From Arcobacter sp. CECT 8985 (lineage in GTDB: Bacteria; Campylobacterota; Campylobacteria; Campylobacterales; Arcobacteraceae), in contig NZ_PDKC01000013.1 of assembly GCF_004116495.1 (NCBI RefSeq), positions 1 through 64,000 on the forward strand: 64,000 bases of DNA, read 5' to 3'. Shown here piece after piece: positions 26,110 through 34,318 of the stretch. Position 1 is the first letter of the stretch. Each line of letters begins with the position of its first letter. The notes beneath the pieces were generated by a model. It ran no database searches and was not told the origin of the DNA. It saw nothing but the letters and a program-made list of their open reading frames with translations. A program made the position numbers and the translations under genes.

Positions 26110-26865
26110 TCATATTCCCCTTGATTCTTTTATTTGTTCATATGCTTGATTTATTTCTTGAAGTTTCTGTGTTGCTTCATCTATTATATTTTGACTTGCA
26201 CCTTGCCCTGCAATAATATCGGGATGATGTCTTTTTACTAATGCTCTATACTTTTTCTTAACTTCACTATCACTATCACTGCTAGAAGCGCCAATTATTT
26301 CATATGCTTTTTCTAAAGATAGTGTTTCATTCTCTTTTTGTTGTTTATAAAACGTCTCAAAATTATTTACTAATCTCTCAAAATCCTCTCTTTTAATTTT
26401 AAGCGCATTAGATATATCTTCTGTTATCATTAATTCAGTATTTGAAAAATCTCCATCAATAAATGCAAGATTTAATAAATACTCCATAATTTTAACTCTT
26501 TTTTCATAATTATTACTTGTCAACTTGTATAAATTTTTACAAATTTCAATTGTATTATCAAAAGAAGCTTTCTCTTTATTATAAATTTGTTTTAATTTTT
26601 CTCTAATTTCTTCGTCATTTTGAAAGTGTCTTGAAATATCACTTAAAGTGTGTTTTAAAAGTTGCGCTTCTAAATCACTTACTTGTCCATCTGCTTTTGC
26701 AACTTTAGCCATAAGAGCTACAAGAAGGCCTGCTTCATGTTGCATCAAGTCTCCATCAAACTTTTCTTTTATATTTAAGTTAATATTTGCAAATTTTTCT
26801 GTTTTATAATTTTTTGCTATTAAAAATAGAATAAAACCAATAATTAATAAAACTATAAACTTCAT
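26110..26865 (-). CDS. Membrane-anchored TerB + DnaJ-domain protein (DjlA-like)
   Basis: A 251-residue protein with an N-terminal membrane helix (1-18), a TerB-like helical domain (about 35-160, MAKVAKADGQVSDLEAQLL and LAFIDGDFSNTEL) and a C-terminal J domain (about 188-251) with the HPD motif in VKRHHPDI. This is the layout of E. coli DjlA, a DnaK co-chaperone linked to envelope stress. It is the first gene of the minus-strand run ending at 22284 and is divergent from tatB. Confidence 0.9.
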   Translation of the reverse strand: MKFIVLLIIGFILFLIAKNYKTEKFANINLNIKEKFDGDLMQHEAGLLVALMAKVAKADGQVSDLEAQLLKHTLSDISRHFQNDEEIREKLKQIYNKEKASFDNTIEICKNLYKLTSNNYEKRVKIMEYLLNLAFIDGDFSNTELMITEDISNALKIKREDFERLVNNFETFYKQQKENETLSLEKAYEIIGASSSDSDSEVKKKYRALVKRHHPDIIAGQGASQNIIDEATQKLQEINQAYEQIKESRGI

Positions 26866-26965
26866 TAATAATTTCCTTTAAATAAATTTTTCTGATAATA
26901 GAGAGATTTTATCAAAAATTAGGTAAAATCTTTTCTTTAATTAGATAAATATTTGGAGAATTTAT

Positions 26966-27424
26966 ATGTTTGGAATGGGCTTTTTTGAAATATTACTCGT
27001 TGCAGTAATAGCTATAATTGCATTGGGACCTGAAAAATTGCCAAATGCAATGGTAGAAATAGCGAGATTTATTAAAAAATTTAAATCAGGTTTGGATGAC
27101 GCAAAATCAACATTAGATAATGAATTAAATATATCAGATATGAGAGAAGAAGCAAATAAGTTTAAAGCTCAAATTGAAGATGCTAAGTCATCAGTTAATG
27201 GTAGTTTCGATCTTGGATTAGATGATATTATGAAAGATGAAGATACTTCAAAAGAAAATAAAAAAGTATCTTTAAAAAAAGAAAAATCCAAAAAGAAATC
27301 AAAGAAAAAAGAAACTAAAGTAAAAGAAGAAATTATTGAAGATAAAACTTCTCAAGAAGAACAAGACTCTTCTAATAAATTTAAAGTTAATTTTGATGAA
27401 GTAACAAAAAAGGATAATGATTAA
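26966..27424 (+). CDS. tatB: Twin-arginine translocase subunit TatB
   Basis: A 152-residue protein with one N-terminal membrane helix (3-20), the GPEKLP hinge and an amphipathic helix (about 28-60), followed by a long charged tail rich in Lys and Glu. TatB forms the receptor with TatC for folded proteins carrying twin-Arg signals. The stop and the tatC start overlap by one base (TAATG). Confidence 0.93.
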   Translation: MFGMGFFEILLVAVIAIIALGPEKLPNAMVEIARFIKKFKSGLDDAKSTLDNELNISDMREEANKFKAQIEDAKSSVNGSFDLGLDDIMKDEDTSKENKKVSLKKEKSKKKSKKKETKVKEEIIEDKTSQEEQDSSNKFKVNFDEVTKKDND

Positions 27425-28251
27425 TGCTTGAAGATTTAAAACCACATATTGCTGATCTTAGAAAAAGACTTGTAATTTCTGTTCTTGCTTTGGTTGCAGG
27501 TTTTTTTATATGTTTTTTCTTTTATGAACCAATTTTAGATTGGATGATGGTACCTGTTGAAGCTGTATTGCCAGCAAACTCACAAATGGTTGCAGTAGAA
27601 GTTCAAGAGACTTTTTTCACAGCTTTAAAAGTTGCTTTTTTTTCTGGTTTTATTTTAGTTTTACCTATTATATTTTGGCAACTATGGCTATTTTTATCTC
27701 CTGGGTTATATGACCATGAAAAGAAATTAGTTTTTCCATTTGTATTTTTTGGAACTTTGATGTTTATTATTGGTGGAGCATTTGCTTATTATGTAGTTAT
27801 TCCTTATGGATTTGAGTTTTTAATTAACTTTGGTTCAGCAGTTGTAACTGTACTGCCAAGTATTGGGAAATACGTAGGTTTTTTTACTAAATTATTATTT
27901 GGATTTGGTATTGCATTTGAATTACCTGTTATTACATTTTTCCTTGCAAAAATAGGAATAGTTGATGATAGAATGTTAAAAGACTATTTTAAATATGCTG
28001 TTGTAATAATATTCATTGTAGCTTCACTATTAACACCTCCTGATGTATTAACACAGTTTTTAATGGCAGGACCACTTATCATACTTTATATTGTTTCAAT
28101 ATATATTGCAAAAGCATTTAATCCTGCAATTGATGAAGACGAAGACGACGATGAAGATGATGATGATGACGAAGATTATGAAGAGCAAGATGAAAATGAT
28201 GACGAAGATGATGATGACAAAGACGAAGACGAGGAAAATGAAAAGAAATAA
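27424..28251 (+). CDS. tatC: Sec-independent translocase TatC with acidic tail
   Basis: A 275-residue polytopic membrane protein. The N-terminal HIADLRKRL motif and six membrane helices cover residues 1 to about 234 and match TatC; the conserved FFTALKVAFFSGFILVLP segment and VFPFVFFGT are present. Residues about 237-275 form an extra cytoplasmic tail composed almost only of Asp and Glu with a few Lys at the end, which E. coli TatC lacks. The tail DNA is a GAC/GAT/GAA repeat tract that ends over the queA start (14-bp overlap). Confidence 0.94.
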   Translation: MLEDLKPHIADLRKRLVISVLALVAGFFICFFFYEPILDWMMVPVEAVLPANSQMVAVEVQETFFTALKVAFFSGFILVLPIIFWQLWLFLSPGLYDHEKKLVFPFVFFGTLMFIIGGAFAYYVVIPYGFEFLINFGSAVVTVLPSIGKYVGFFTKLLFGFGIAFELPVITFFLAKIGIVDDRMLKDYFKYAVVIIFIVASLLTPPDVLTQFLMAGPLIILYIVSIYIAKAFNPAIDEDEDDDEDDDDDEDYEEQDENDDEDDDDKDEDEENEKK

Positions 28252-29272
28252 TTTAGACCCACTAAAAACTTCAAGCTATGATTACCACTTACCAAAAGAA
28301 CTTATAGCCACTCAACCAGTAAGTCCAGCAGATAGCGCTAGACTTCTGGTTTATGATAGAAAAAATGACAAAATAATTCATACAACTTTCAAAAATTTAC
28401 TTGACTTTATACCTGATAATGTTTCAATTTTCTTAAATGATACAAAAGTTATTAAAGCAAGAATATTTGGAACAAAAAGTAGTGGTGGAAAAATTGAACT
28501 ACTTTTAAACAAACCTTTATTTATGAATAGATTTTTAGTAATGATAAGAGGAAAAGTAAAAATTGGTACAATTTTAGATTTTGAACATAATTTAAAAGCA
28601 GAAGTAGTAGAAGTAAATGAAGATGGAACAAGAGTTGTAAAATTTTATGAAAATGAAAAAGAGTTAGAATTTTTACAATTAGTTGAAATTCTAAATAAAA
28701 TAGGACATCTACCTTTACCTCCTTATATGAATAGAGAAGATAAAGAAGAAGATAACCAAAACTATCAAACACTATTTGCAAAAAACTATGGAGCTGTTGC
28801 AGCACCAACTGCTTCACTACACTTTACTCCTAAATTATTAAAAGATTTAGAAGATAAATTTAGCATTGATTATCTAACTTTACATGTAGGTGCTGGAACT
28901 TTTAAACCTGTTGATGTTGAAGATATTTTAAATCATCCTATGCATAGTGAATATTTTGAGATATCTGCAAAAGCAAAAGGATCTTTAGATAATGCAAAAA
29001 AAGTTTTAGCAGTGGGTACAACTGTTACTAGAACTGTTGAGTATTATGCAAGAACAAATAAAATTCAAGGTGAGTGCGATCTTTTTTTAAATCCATCAAA
29101 TACACCTATAAAAGTTGATCATTTATTAACAAATTTTCACTTACCAAAATCAACTTTAATAATGTTAATTGCCTCATTTGTAGGATTAGAAAAAACACTA
29201 GAAATATATGAAGAAGCCATCAAACAAAAGTATAGATTTTACTCTTATGGTGATGGAATGCTAATAATTTAA
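28238..29272 (+). CDS. queA: S-adenosylmethionine:tRNA ribosyltransferase-isomerase
   Basis: A 344-residue enzyme that adds the epoxycyclopentane unit during queuosine modification of tRNA. The N-terminal YDYHLPKELIATQPV, the middle AAPTASLHFT and the C-terminal FHLPKSTLIMLI and YGDGMLI segments are hallmarks. I set the start at the ATG at 28238 (GAGGA site upstream); a longer open frame from 28091 merely reads the tatC acidic-tail repeat in another frame as Met/Lys/Thr runs. It overlaps tatC by 14 bp, giving a tatB-tatC-queA unit as in Campylobacter. Confidence 0.95.
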   Translation: MKRNNLDPLKTSSYDYHLPKELIATQPVSPADSARLLVYDRKNDKIIHTTFKNLLDFIPDNVSIFLNDTKVIKARIFGTKSSGGKIELLLNKPLFMNRFLVMIRGKVKIGTILDFEHNLKAEVVEVNEDGTRVVKFYENEKELEFLQLVEILNKIGHLPLPPYMNREDKEEDNQNYQTLFAKNYGAVAAPTASLHFTPKLLKDLEDKFSIDYLTLHVGAGTFKPVDVEDILNHPMHSEYFEISAKAKGSLDNAKKVLAVGTTVTRTVEYYARTNKIQGECDLFLNPSNTPIKVDHLLTNFHLPKSTLIMLIASFVGLEKTLEIYEEAIKQKYRFYSYGDGMLII

Positions 29273-29283
29273 GGACGAACTAT

Positions 29284-30027
29284 ATGCCAACTTACGTACT
29301 ATTTGACACAGAAACAACTGGAAATCAAGAAGAAGATAGAATAATTCAATTTGGAGCAATGATTGTAGAACAAAATGGAAATTTAACTTGTTATGATGAA
29401 TTATGCCATAGTGATGAACCAATTAAACTTGAAGCGATGGAAGTTCATAATATTACTCCTGATTTAATAGAAGGAAAACCAAAAGCTATTGAAACTACAT
29501 TTTATAAAAAACTTCTTGAACTTAATAATGAAAATAACTATTTAATAGCACATAATATTAATTTTGATTTAGGAATGATTCAAAAAGAAGGTTTTGAAAA
29601 TAAGTACCAACTAATAGATACATTAAGATGTGCAAAACATTTATTTCCTCAATTACCTTATCATAGATTACAATATTTAAGATATGCATTAGAATTATAC
29701 AGAAATGAAAAACAAGAAGCTCAAAAACATGATATTATAATAAAAGCACATGATGCTATTGGTGATGTATTAGTGATGAAATTATTTTTATCGAAATTGG
29801 TTACTGAATGTAGAAAGCAATATCCAGATTATAATCCGATGGAAAAACTTGCTGAACTTACAAAAACTCCTGTTTTTATCACAACTTTTAAGTTTGGTAA
29901 ATATAAGGGTAAAGATGTAGTTGAAGTAGCAAAAGAAGATACAGGTTACCTAAATTGGATGCGATCAAATTTAGACTTGGATGAAGATTTAAAATATACA
30001 TTAGATAAAGTTTTATCTTCTTTTTAA
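29284..30027 (+). CDS. DnaQ-like 3'-5' exonuclease with C-terminal DUF3820-like segment
   Basis: A 247-residue DEDDh exonuclease. ExoI (DTETTG, 8-13), ExoII (AHNINFDLGMI) and ExoIII (HDAIGDVLV) carry the expected Asp/Glu/His residues. The C-terminal 60 residues (FKFGKYKGKDVVEVAKEDTGYLNWM) resemble the DUF3820-type tail found after many such nucleases. It follows queA by 11 bp and likely shares its transcript. The cellular role (proofreading, repair or RNA turnover) cannot be told. Confidence 0.87.
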   Translation: MPTYVLFDTETTGNQEEDRIIQFGAMIVEQNGNLTCYDELCHSDEPIKLEAMEVHNITPDLIEGKPKAIETTFYKKLLELNNENNYLIAHNINFDLGMIQKEGFENKYQLIDTLRCAKHLFPQLPYHRLQYLRYALELYRNEKQEAQKHDIIIKAHDAIGDVLVMKLFLSKLVTECRKQYPDYNPMEKLAELTKTPVFITTFKFGKYKGKDVVEVAKEDTGYLNWMRSNLDLDEDLKYTLDKVLSSF

Positions 30028-30040
30028 TAACCTTTGTCAA

Positions 30041-30075
30041 ATTAGATAATAAAGAATTGTACTTTATTATCTAAT
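30041..30075 (+). terminator. Hairpin downstream of the exonuclease gene
   Basis: Perfect 14-bp inverted repeat (ATTAGATAATAAAG and complement) with a 7-nt loop, 14 bp past the stop codon. No T-run follows. It probably ends the tatB-tatC-queA-exonuclease transcript. Confidence 0.6.
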
Positions 30076-30160
30076 ACTGCTTATATTCATATTAATTTCA
30101 TATAAATTTCATTTACTTTTCTTTATAATACTAAACTTAAAAAAAACACAAGGGTAGATT

Positions 30161-31513
30161 TTGAATCATTTTTCAAGAATAGGTTTTATTTTGGCAGCTG
30201 CTGGCTCGGCTGTTGGGTTAGGTAATATATGGAAGTTTCCATATATTACAGGAGAATATGGTGGGGGTGCATTTGTTTTAGTATATCTACTTGCAATTGT
30301 ATTTATTGGTTTATCTGTATTTTTAGCAGAAGCGGTAATTGGACAAAATGCACAAGCAGATATTGCAACTGCATTTATTAAGACTTCAAAATCAAAAAAT
30401 AAAAATTGGAAATTCACAGGATTAGTGGTTATTGCAGGTTTATTAATTCTTTCTTTTTACTCTGTAGTATTAGGCTGGATTTTAAACTATATTTTTACTT
30501 CTTTTGGTGACTTACCAACAACACCTGAAGTTGCAGAAAAAGCTTTTGGTGATTTACTTGGTAAAAATATTGTAGGACAAATTATTTTTCATACAATAAT
30601 TGCTGGAACTGTAATTTTTATTGTTCTAAAAGGAATTAAAGCAGGTATCGAAAGAATAAATTTAATTTTAATGCCATTATTAGCAATTATTTTAATAGGT
30701 TTATTAATTTATGCTTTAACTTTAGATAGTTTTTCTCAAGCAGTTACATTCATGTTTTATCCTGATTGGAGTAAAATTGATGGTGATGCATTACTTGCAG
30801 CATTAGGACAAGCTTTCTTTACACTATCTTTAGGTGTTGGTACAATTTTAACATATTCAGCTTCATTACCAAGAAGAGTAAATTTTGTTAAATCTTCAAT
30901 TATGGTTGCAATCGTTGATACAACAATTGCAATTGTTGCTGGTTTAATTATATTCTCTTTTCTTTTTGAAGCGGGAGCAAAAAGTACTGATGGTCCAGGA
31001 CTTGTATTTATATCTTTACCTGTAATTTTCTCTGGATGGGGAGTATTAGGTCATTTTATTTCACTTGCATTTTTTATTGCACTTGTATTTGCAGGAATTA
31101 CATCTGCTGTTTCTATGATTGAACCATCACTAAAATTCTTCACTGATAGATTTGGTATGACAAGAACAAAAGCAACTGTTATTTGTGGTACTTTTTTCTA
31201 TGTATTTGGTATTATTGCCCTACTTTCAATGACAGGAGAGTTTAAACCAATGTTAACTGCATTTGGGAAAAATGCATTTAATTGGATGGATTTTGTTACA
31301 TCATCAGTTATGATGCCACTTGCAGCAATTTTAACTTGTGTATTTTTAGGTTATTTTGTTGATAAAGATTTATTACATAGAATCTTCACAGCACATGTAT
31401 CTGAAACATTCTTTAATATTTGGTATTTTTTAATTAAATTTTTAGTACCAATTGCAATTACTATTTTATTATTAAACAAATTAGGTGTTTTAGGTTATTT
31501 TAAATATATATAA
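30161..31513 (+). CDS. Neurotransmitter:sodium symporter-family transporter
   Basis: A 450-residue membrane protein with 11 predicted helices, the short bacterial NSS layout. The unwound first helix motif AAAGSAVGLGNIWKFPY forms the sodium and substrate site, and the ALGQAFFTLSLGVGTILTY segment matches helix 6. Family members import amino acids with sodium; the substrate is not predictable here. It starts at TTG with a weak GGGTAG site. The stop lies in a palindromic terminator. Confidence 0.92.
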   Translation: MNHFSRIGFILAAAGSAVGLGNIWKFPYITGEYGGGAFVLVYLLAIVFIGLSVFLAEAVIGQNAQADIATAFIKTSKSKNKNWKFTGLVVIAGLLILSFYSVVLGWILNYIFTSFGDLPTTPEVAEKAFGDLLGKNIVGQIIFHTIIAGTVIFIVLKGIKAGIERINLILMPLLAIILIGLLIYALTLDSFSQAVTFMFYPDWSKIDGDALLAALGQAFFTLSLGVGTILTYSASLPRRVNFVKSSIMVAIVDTTIAIVAGLIIFSFLFEAGAKSTDGPGLVFISLPVIFSGWGVLGHFISLAFFIALVFAGITSAVSMIEPSLKFFTDRFGMTRTKATVICGTFFYVFGIIALLSMTGEFKPMLTAFGKNAFNWMDFVTSSVMMPLAAILTCVFLGYFVDKDLLHRIFTAHVSETFFNIWYFLIKFLVPIAITILLLNKLGVLGYFKYI

Positions 31514-31534
31514 AGGCAATTGCCTTTATATATA
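31505..31534. terminator. Perfect 30-bp palindromic terminator (NSS / comEC)
   Basis: A perfect palindrome centred at AATT with core AAAGGCAATTGCCTTT and TA-rich flanks. It contains the stop codons of both convergent genes. Confidence 0.75.
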
Positions 31535-32764
31535 AGTATAAAGAAAAAACAAAGCTATCAAAATATTTAAAATTATAAAAAATATCTTTTTGTAAACAGA
31601 TAACAATGATATTAAAAAGTAAAAAACTAAAAAACTAAAATTTACGCTAACTTCATAACTATTAATATTTAATGAAAATATTTTTAACAAATAATCATCA
31701 AAAACACCACCAAATCCTAAAAAATGAAGAAATAATAACAATGGATAAAAAATAGTAAAACCAAGTGTAATAATAAACGAGAATAATTGCATATAAGAAG
31801 TTGTACTAAAAAAATAATGAACAACAGGATTCATAGCCAAGAATATCCAAATATTAAAAAATAACAACAAAACTACTTTTGGTAAGTTTTTAAAATAATT
31901 CAAAAATAAATAGACATAAAACACACCAATTATAGAAAACCAAAGAGATAAAGAAAATATATATTTTGGGAAAATTGATATTATTAAAATTAAAGTAAAA
32001 ACAAGAGTATTAAAAGATAATATTTTAATATTTGATCTTAAAAATAAGATTCCAAATACAAACATTAAAAATGCTCTAAAAAAAGATGGAATAAAATCAA
32101 TAATCACCAAATAGAAAAATAAAAAAAATACACAAATAAAAAGTAAATCAAACTTTTTATTTCTGTGATTATAAAATTTTTTATGAATAGGGGTATAAAA
32201 AGCAAAGAAAATATAATAGATAAATAAACAAAACAGACTCAAATGAAAACCAGAAATGGCAATAAGATGAGAAATTGCAAATTTTGAAAAGAATTCTCTT
32301 AAATCACTTGAAGTGGGAATAGCTAAAAAAATTGCTTCAAATAGCTCTTTAATATATATATTTGAATGTTGTTTATCTATTTTTGAAACTAGATATGTTT
32401 TAAATGTACTTTTCTTTTCTAATTTTGTAATGAAAAGTGATTTTGCAAAAAAACCTTTTAGATACTGATAAAAAGTTATATATTTACTAATAAATAAAAC
32501 TCTTACTAAATCTTGCTTTAAATAAATGTTATTACTTTTTGTGTAAAAAATAAAATCATTCGTTTGTAATTTTAAAATATTATAATTACTCTTTTTATAT
32601 ATATTTAATATTATTGCTTTTGTTTCAAATATATCATCAACTATCAGATTTTTATATTTATAATAATCATGCATTAAATTAAATATAAAAAGAGTAGTTA
32701 AAAATAAACAAAGATATAAAAATTCTTTTTTAGTTTGCAGTAAAGGTAAAGCTTCTATTTTCAT
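31526..32764 (-). CDS. ComEC/Rec2-family DNA uptake channel (core only)
   Basis: A 412-residue polytopic protein with an N-terminal helix, a soluble region that may be a divergent OB-like domain (about 40-130), and a competence domain with the signature HLIAISGFHLSL near 168 and then eight or more helices. The C-terminal metallo-beta-lactamase domain of full ComEC is missing, as in other Campylobacterota. It would carry single-stranded DNA across the inner membrane during transformation. No other competence gene is adjacent. Confidence 0.85.
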   Translation of the reverse strand: MKIEALPLLQTKKEFLYLCLFLTTLFIFNLMHDYYKYKNLIVDDIFETKAIILNIYKKSNYNILKLQTNDFIFYTKSNNIYLKQDLVRVLFISKYITFYQYLKGFFAKSLFITKLEKKSTFKTYLVSKIDKQHSNIYIKELFEAIFLAIPTSSDLREFFSKFAISHLIAISGFHLSLFCLFIYYIFFAFYTPIHKKFYNHRNKKFDLLFICVFFLFFYLVIIDFIPSFFRAFLMFVFGILFLRSNIKILSFNTLVFTLILIISIFPKYIFSLSLWFSIIGVFYVYLFLNYFKNLPKVVLLLFFNIWIFLAMNPVVHYFFSTTSYMQLFSFIITLGFTIFYPLLLFLHFLGFGGVFDDYLLKIFSLNINSYEVSVNFSFLVFYFLISLLSVYKKIFFIILNILIALFFLYTYI

Positions 32765-32801
32765 AGAAGTAGTATAACAAATAAATAATAAATTTAATTA
32801 T

Positions 32802-34226
32802 TTATTTTCTATATCTTATTTTATTTTTACCACTTTGTTTTACCTCATATAAATATAAATCTGCTTTATGAAGAATTTTATCTATATTATTTGTCTGTCT
32901 ATTGTCACTAATACCAAAACTAGCAGTAAAATTCAAATAATTATCTTTATTAAGTAATACTTTACAATTTTGAGTCTCTTCTCTTATTTTTTCAACTATT
33001 TGTAATACCTCATTTGTTTCAATATTAGAAAAAGCAATAACAAATTCTTCTCCACCAATTCTTGCACATATATCGTTATGTGAAAGATATTTTTGAAGTA
33101 TTGATGCGAATTTTTTTAAAACTACGTCTCCAACATCATGTCCATGTTTATCATTTATATATTTAAAATTATCAATATCTATCATTACAATATGCACTAA
33201 ATCTCTTCTAAAAAGTGTATCTTTTAATATTTTTTGAACTTTTATAAAAAAACTTCTTCTATTGTCAATTTTTGTTAAAAAATCTTTATATGCTAATTCA
33301 TGTAATTCTTTATTTGATTGTTTTAACTCTTTTGTTCTTCTTTCAACATCTTTTTCTAACTTTTTTGTATATATTCTTATTACAATTTGATGTCTATAAG
33401 ATAGATAAAATATAATAGCAAGAACTATTAATATTATTATATTAAATATAAAAGTTGTATTCTTTATTTGTACTATAAAATCACGATAATTTGATACTTT
33501 AAGTGTTGTAATATATCTATTTTTTAAATCTCGTACCTCTAAATAATTAATAATAAAACTATCAGTATATACAATTTTATATTTAACTAACAAATTTTCA
33601 GTTTTCATTATATCTTCAATATCATTCAATTTATTATATTGAACTTGTATAAATTGAAAAGTTGTGTTTATATATGAATTAATTGATTTATTTAATAGTT
33701 TTGCAGAATATAAATACCCTACACTTTTTCCTATTTTATCAGTTTTTTTAACTTCTGCTTTGATAATATAATAAATATTCCCTTTAAACGATAAAATTAA
33801 AGAAGCTTCTGGTTTATTTTTTAGAATCTTTTTTGTTTTTTCAAAAAGTTCATCTATTGTGTCACTTTTTTTTGAACATGATAGCATTGTAATATTGTCA
33901 GAATTTGTATAATTTAAAAACTCTATCGAGATCATTTTTAATAACTCATTAGCATCTCTAAAATTTCTTTTTTCAAAACTTGGGTTAGTTCCATTTAAAA
34001 AATAATATGCATTATCCCATTTACTATAAGTTTGAATAATAGAGTTTAAAAATTGAGTTTCTAAACTAATATTTTTAACTAAATTTCGTATATTTTTTTT
34101 GTTATGAATTTTTTCAATTGACACATATCTATTGATAAAATATTCATGGCTAAATGCATAAATTAAATTTAATAAAATAAAAAAAACACCTAAATAAATA
34201 AGCTTAAGTTTTATGTCTTTAAACAT
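32802..34226 (-). CDS. CHASE4-type sensor diguanylate cyclase
   Basis: A 474-residue membrane enzyme. An N-terminal helix (about 9-26), a periplasmic CHASE4-like sensor domain (about 30-250) and a second helix (about 256-276) lead through a coiled coil to a GGDEF domain (about 310-474). The active-site motif is intact (RIGGEEF) and the metal and substrate segments DIDNFKYINDKHGHDVGD are present, so it should make c-di-GMP. It is monocistronic by spacing. The signal is unknown. Confidence 0.92.
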   Translation of the reverse strand: MFKDIKLKLIYLGVFFILLNLIYAFSHEYFINRYVSIEKIHNKKNIRNLVKNISLETQFLNSIIQTYSKWDNAYYFLNGTNPSFEKRNFRDANELLKMISIEFLNYTNSDNITMLSCSKKSDTIDELFEKTKKILKNKPEASLILSFKGNIYYIIKAEVKKTDKIGKSVGYLYSAKLLNKSINSYINTTFQFIQVQYNKLNDIEDIMKTENLLVKYKIVYTDSFIINYLEVRDLKNRYITTLKVSNYRDFIVQIKNTTFIFNIIILIVLAIIFYLSYRHQIVIRIYTKKLEKDVERRTKELKQSNKELHELAYKDFLTKIDNRRSFFIKVQKILKDTLFRRDLVHIVMIDIDNFKYINDKHGHDVGDVVLKKFASILQKYLSHNDICARIGGEEFVIAFSNIETNEVLQIVEKIREETQNCKVLLNKDNYLNFTASFGISDNRQTNNIDKILHKADLYLYEVKQSGKNKIRYRK

Positions 34227-34318
34227 TTATAGCCCTTGAAATTGAGAACATTATTTTATAGTAATTTATTTAAATATAAATTAAAACTTGACAATAATTG
34301 AAAAAGAGAGAAAATTTG

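Noticed and set aside
28091-28237. Longer N terminus for QueA rich in Met, Lys and Thr
   Set aside because: This is the TatC acidic-tail repeat read in another frame; the ATG at 28238 has a ribosome site and matches QueA proteins.
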